From assembly GCA_944358685.1 (NCBI GenBank), contig CALVRQ010000022.1, forward strand, positions 1 through 13,637: DNA of 13,637 nt. The letters are read 5' to 3'. This DNA comes from an uncultured Bacilli bacterium (lineage in GTDB: Bacteria; Bacillota_I; Bacilli_A; RF39; UBA660). The position numbers and the translations under genes are program-made. The notes beneath the pieces are model-generated. The model did no database searches. It was not told the DNA's origin and worked only from the letters and a program-made list of their open reading frames with translations. Numbering within the stretch: position 1 is the first letter of the stretch; each line of letters starts with the position of its first letter. This document shows positions 13,498-13,637 of the stretch, piece after piece.

Positions 13498-13637
13498 CCA
13501 TCAAAAAAGTAAACTATATACATATATTAAAATTTGTGCTATAGTGAATAATACGTCAAAAGAATAAACATGATAGAATATAAATTTTATTTAAGCAAAT
13601 TTTTAATTGCAAAATTTAAAAGAAACATTAAACCAAT
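13498..13637. other. Right-edge flank, no gene seen
   Basis: 140 bp of very AT-rich DNA outside the insertion sequence. No reading frame with a ribosome site is visible. A TATAGT (13540-13545) could be a -10 for a gene to the right but has no convincing -35. In Bacilli, dnaI is often followed by thrS and its leader. Nothing here confirms that. Confidence 0.4.

Noticed and set aside
13582..13617. Hairpin AAATTTT/AAAATTT with inner GCAA/TTGC near the right edge
   Set aside because: The pairs are nearly all A-T, with loops on each side and no T tract. This is expected by chance in such AT-rich DNA.

Overview
The window looks like chromosomal DNA of a low-GC (about 30% by eye) Gram-positive-derived bacterium of the Bacilli/Mollicutes-like branch. 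The evidence is a Bacillus-type primosome pair (dnaB-dnaI), Shine-Dalgarno sites of the AGGTGAT/GGGAGG type, sortase-type surface proteins and a peptidoglycan gene (murD). Every intact gene reads through in the standard code with TGG for Trp, so this is not a TGA=Trp mycoplasma. Stops are only TAA or TAG.

Layout, left to right. (1) 1-178, minus strand: the N-terminal 59 codons of an unrecognised gene that runs off the left edge. Its Shine-Dalgarno site sits in the bulge of a strong hairpin (179-238). (2) 179-353: a divergent control region with nested inverted repeats, and a good promoter for a small 110-aa membrane protein (354-686) that ends in a perfect terminator. (3) 737-5847: a promoter followed by three co-directional genes. 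These are a divergent adenylate-forming (ANL) enzyme, a seven-helix hybrid histidine-kinase-like protein whose phospho-acceptor His is Gln, and murD. A perfect 24-bp palindrome lies across the kinase stop codon, just before murD, and a terminator overlaps the murD stop. (4) 5899-6504: a separately promoted GNAT acetyltransferase. (5) 6522-9776: a textbook promoter (TTGACA-17-TATTAT) driving two surface proteins. The first is repeat-rich, with an NPQTG sorting signal and an unusually long cytoplasmic tail. The second is a Cys-Gln thioester-domain adhesin with a VPNTA sorting signal. A strong terminator follows. (6) 9796-12020: dnaB and dnaI, the replication initiation/helicase-loading pair. (7) 12033-13497: a complete ISAs1-family insertion sequence with 27/28-bp terminal inverted repeats and no visible target duplication. 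It lies 12 bp after dnaI and carries its own terminator facing dnaI. (8) 13498-13637: 140 bp with no gene recognised.

How the genes fit together. murD, the surface-protein pair and the membrane-anchored kinase-like protein all concern the envelope. dnaB-dnaI is core replication, and the IS has separated it from whatever normally follows. The most unusual parts are the ANL/pseudokinase pair, both with substitutions at signature residues, the surface pair with two different sorting signals and no sortase in the window, and the divergent left-edge region with its hairpin-embedded ribosome binding site.
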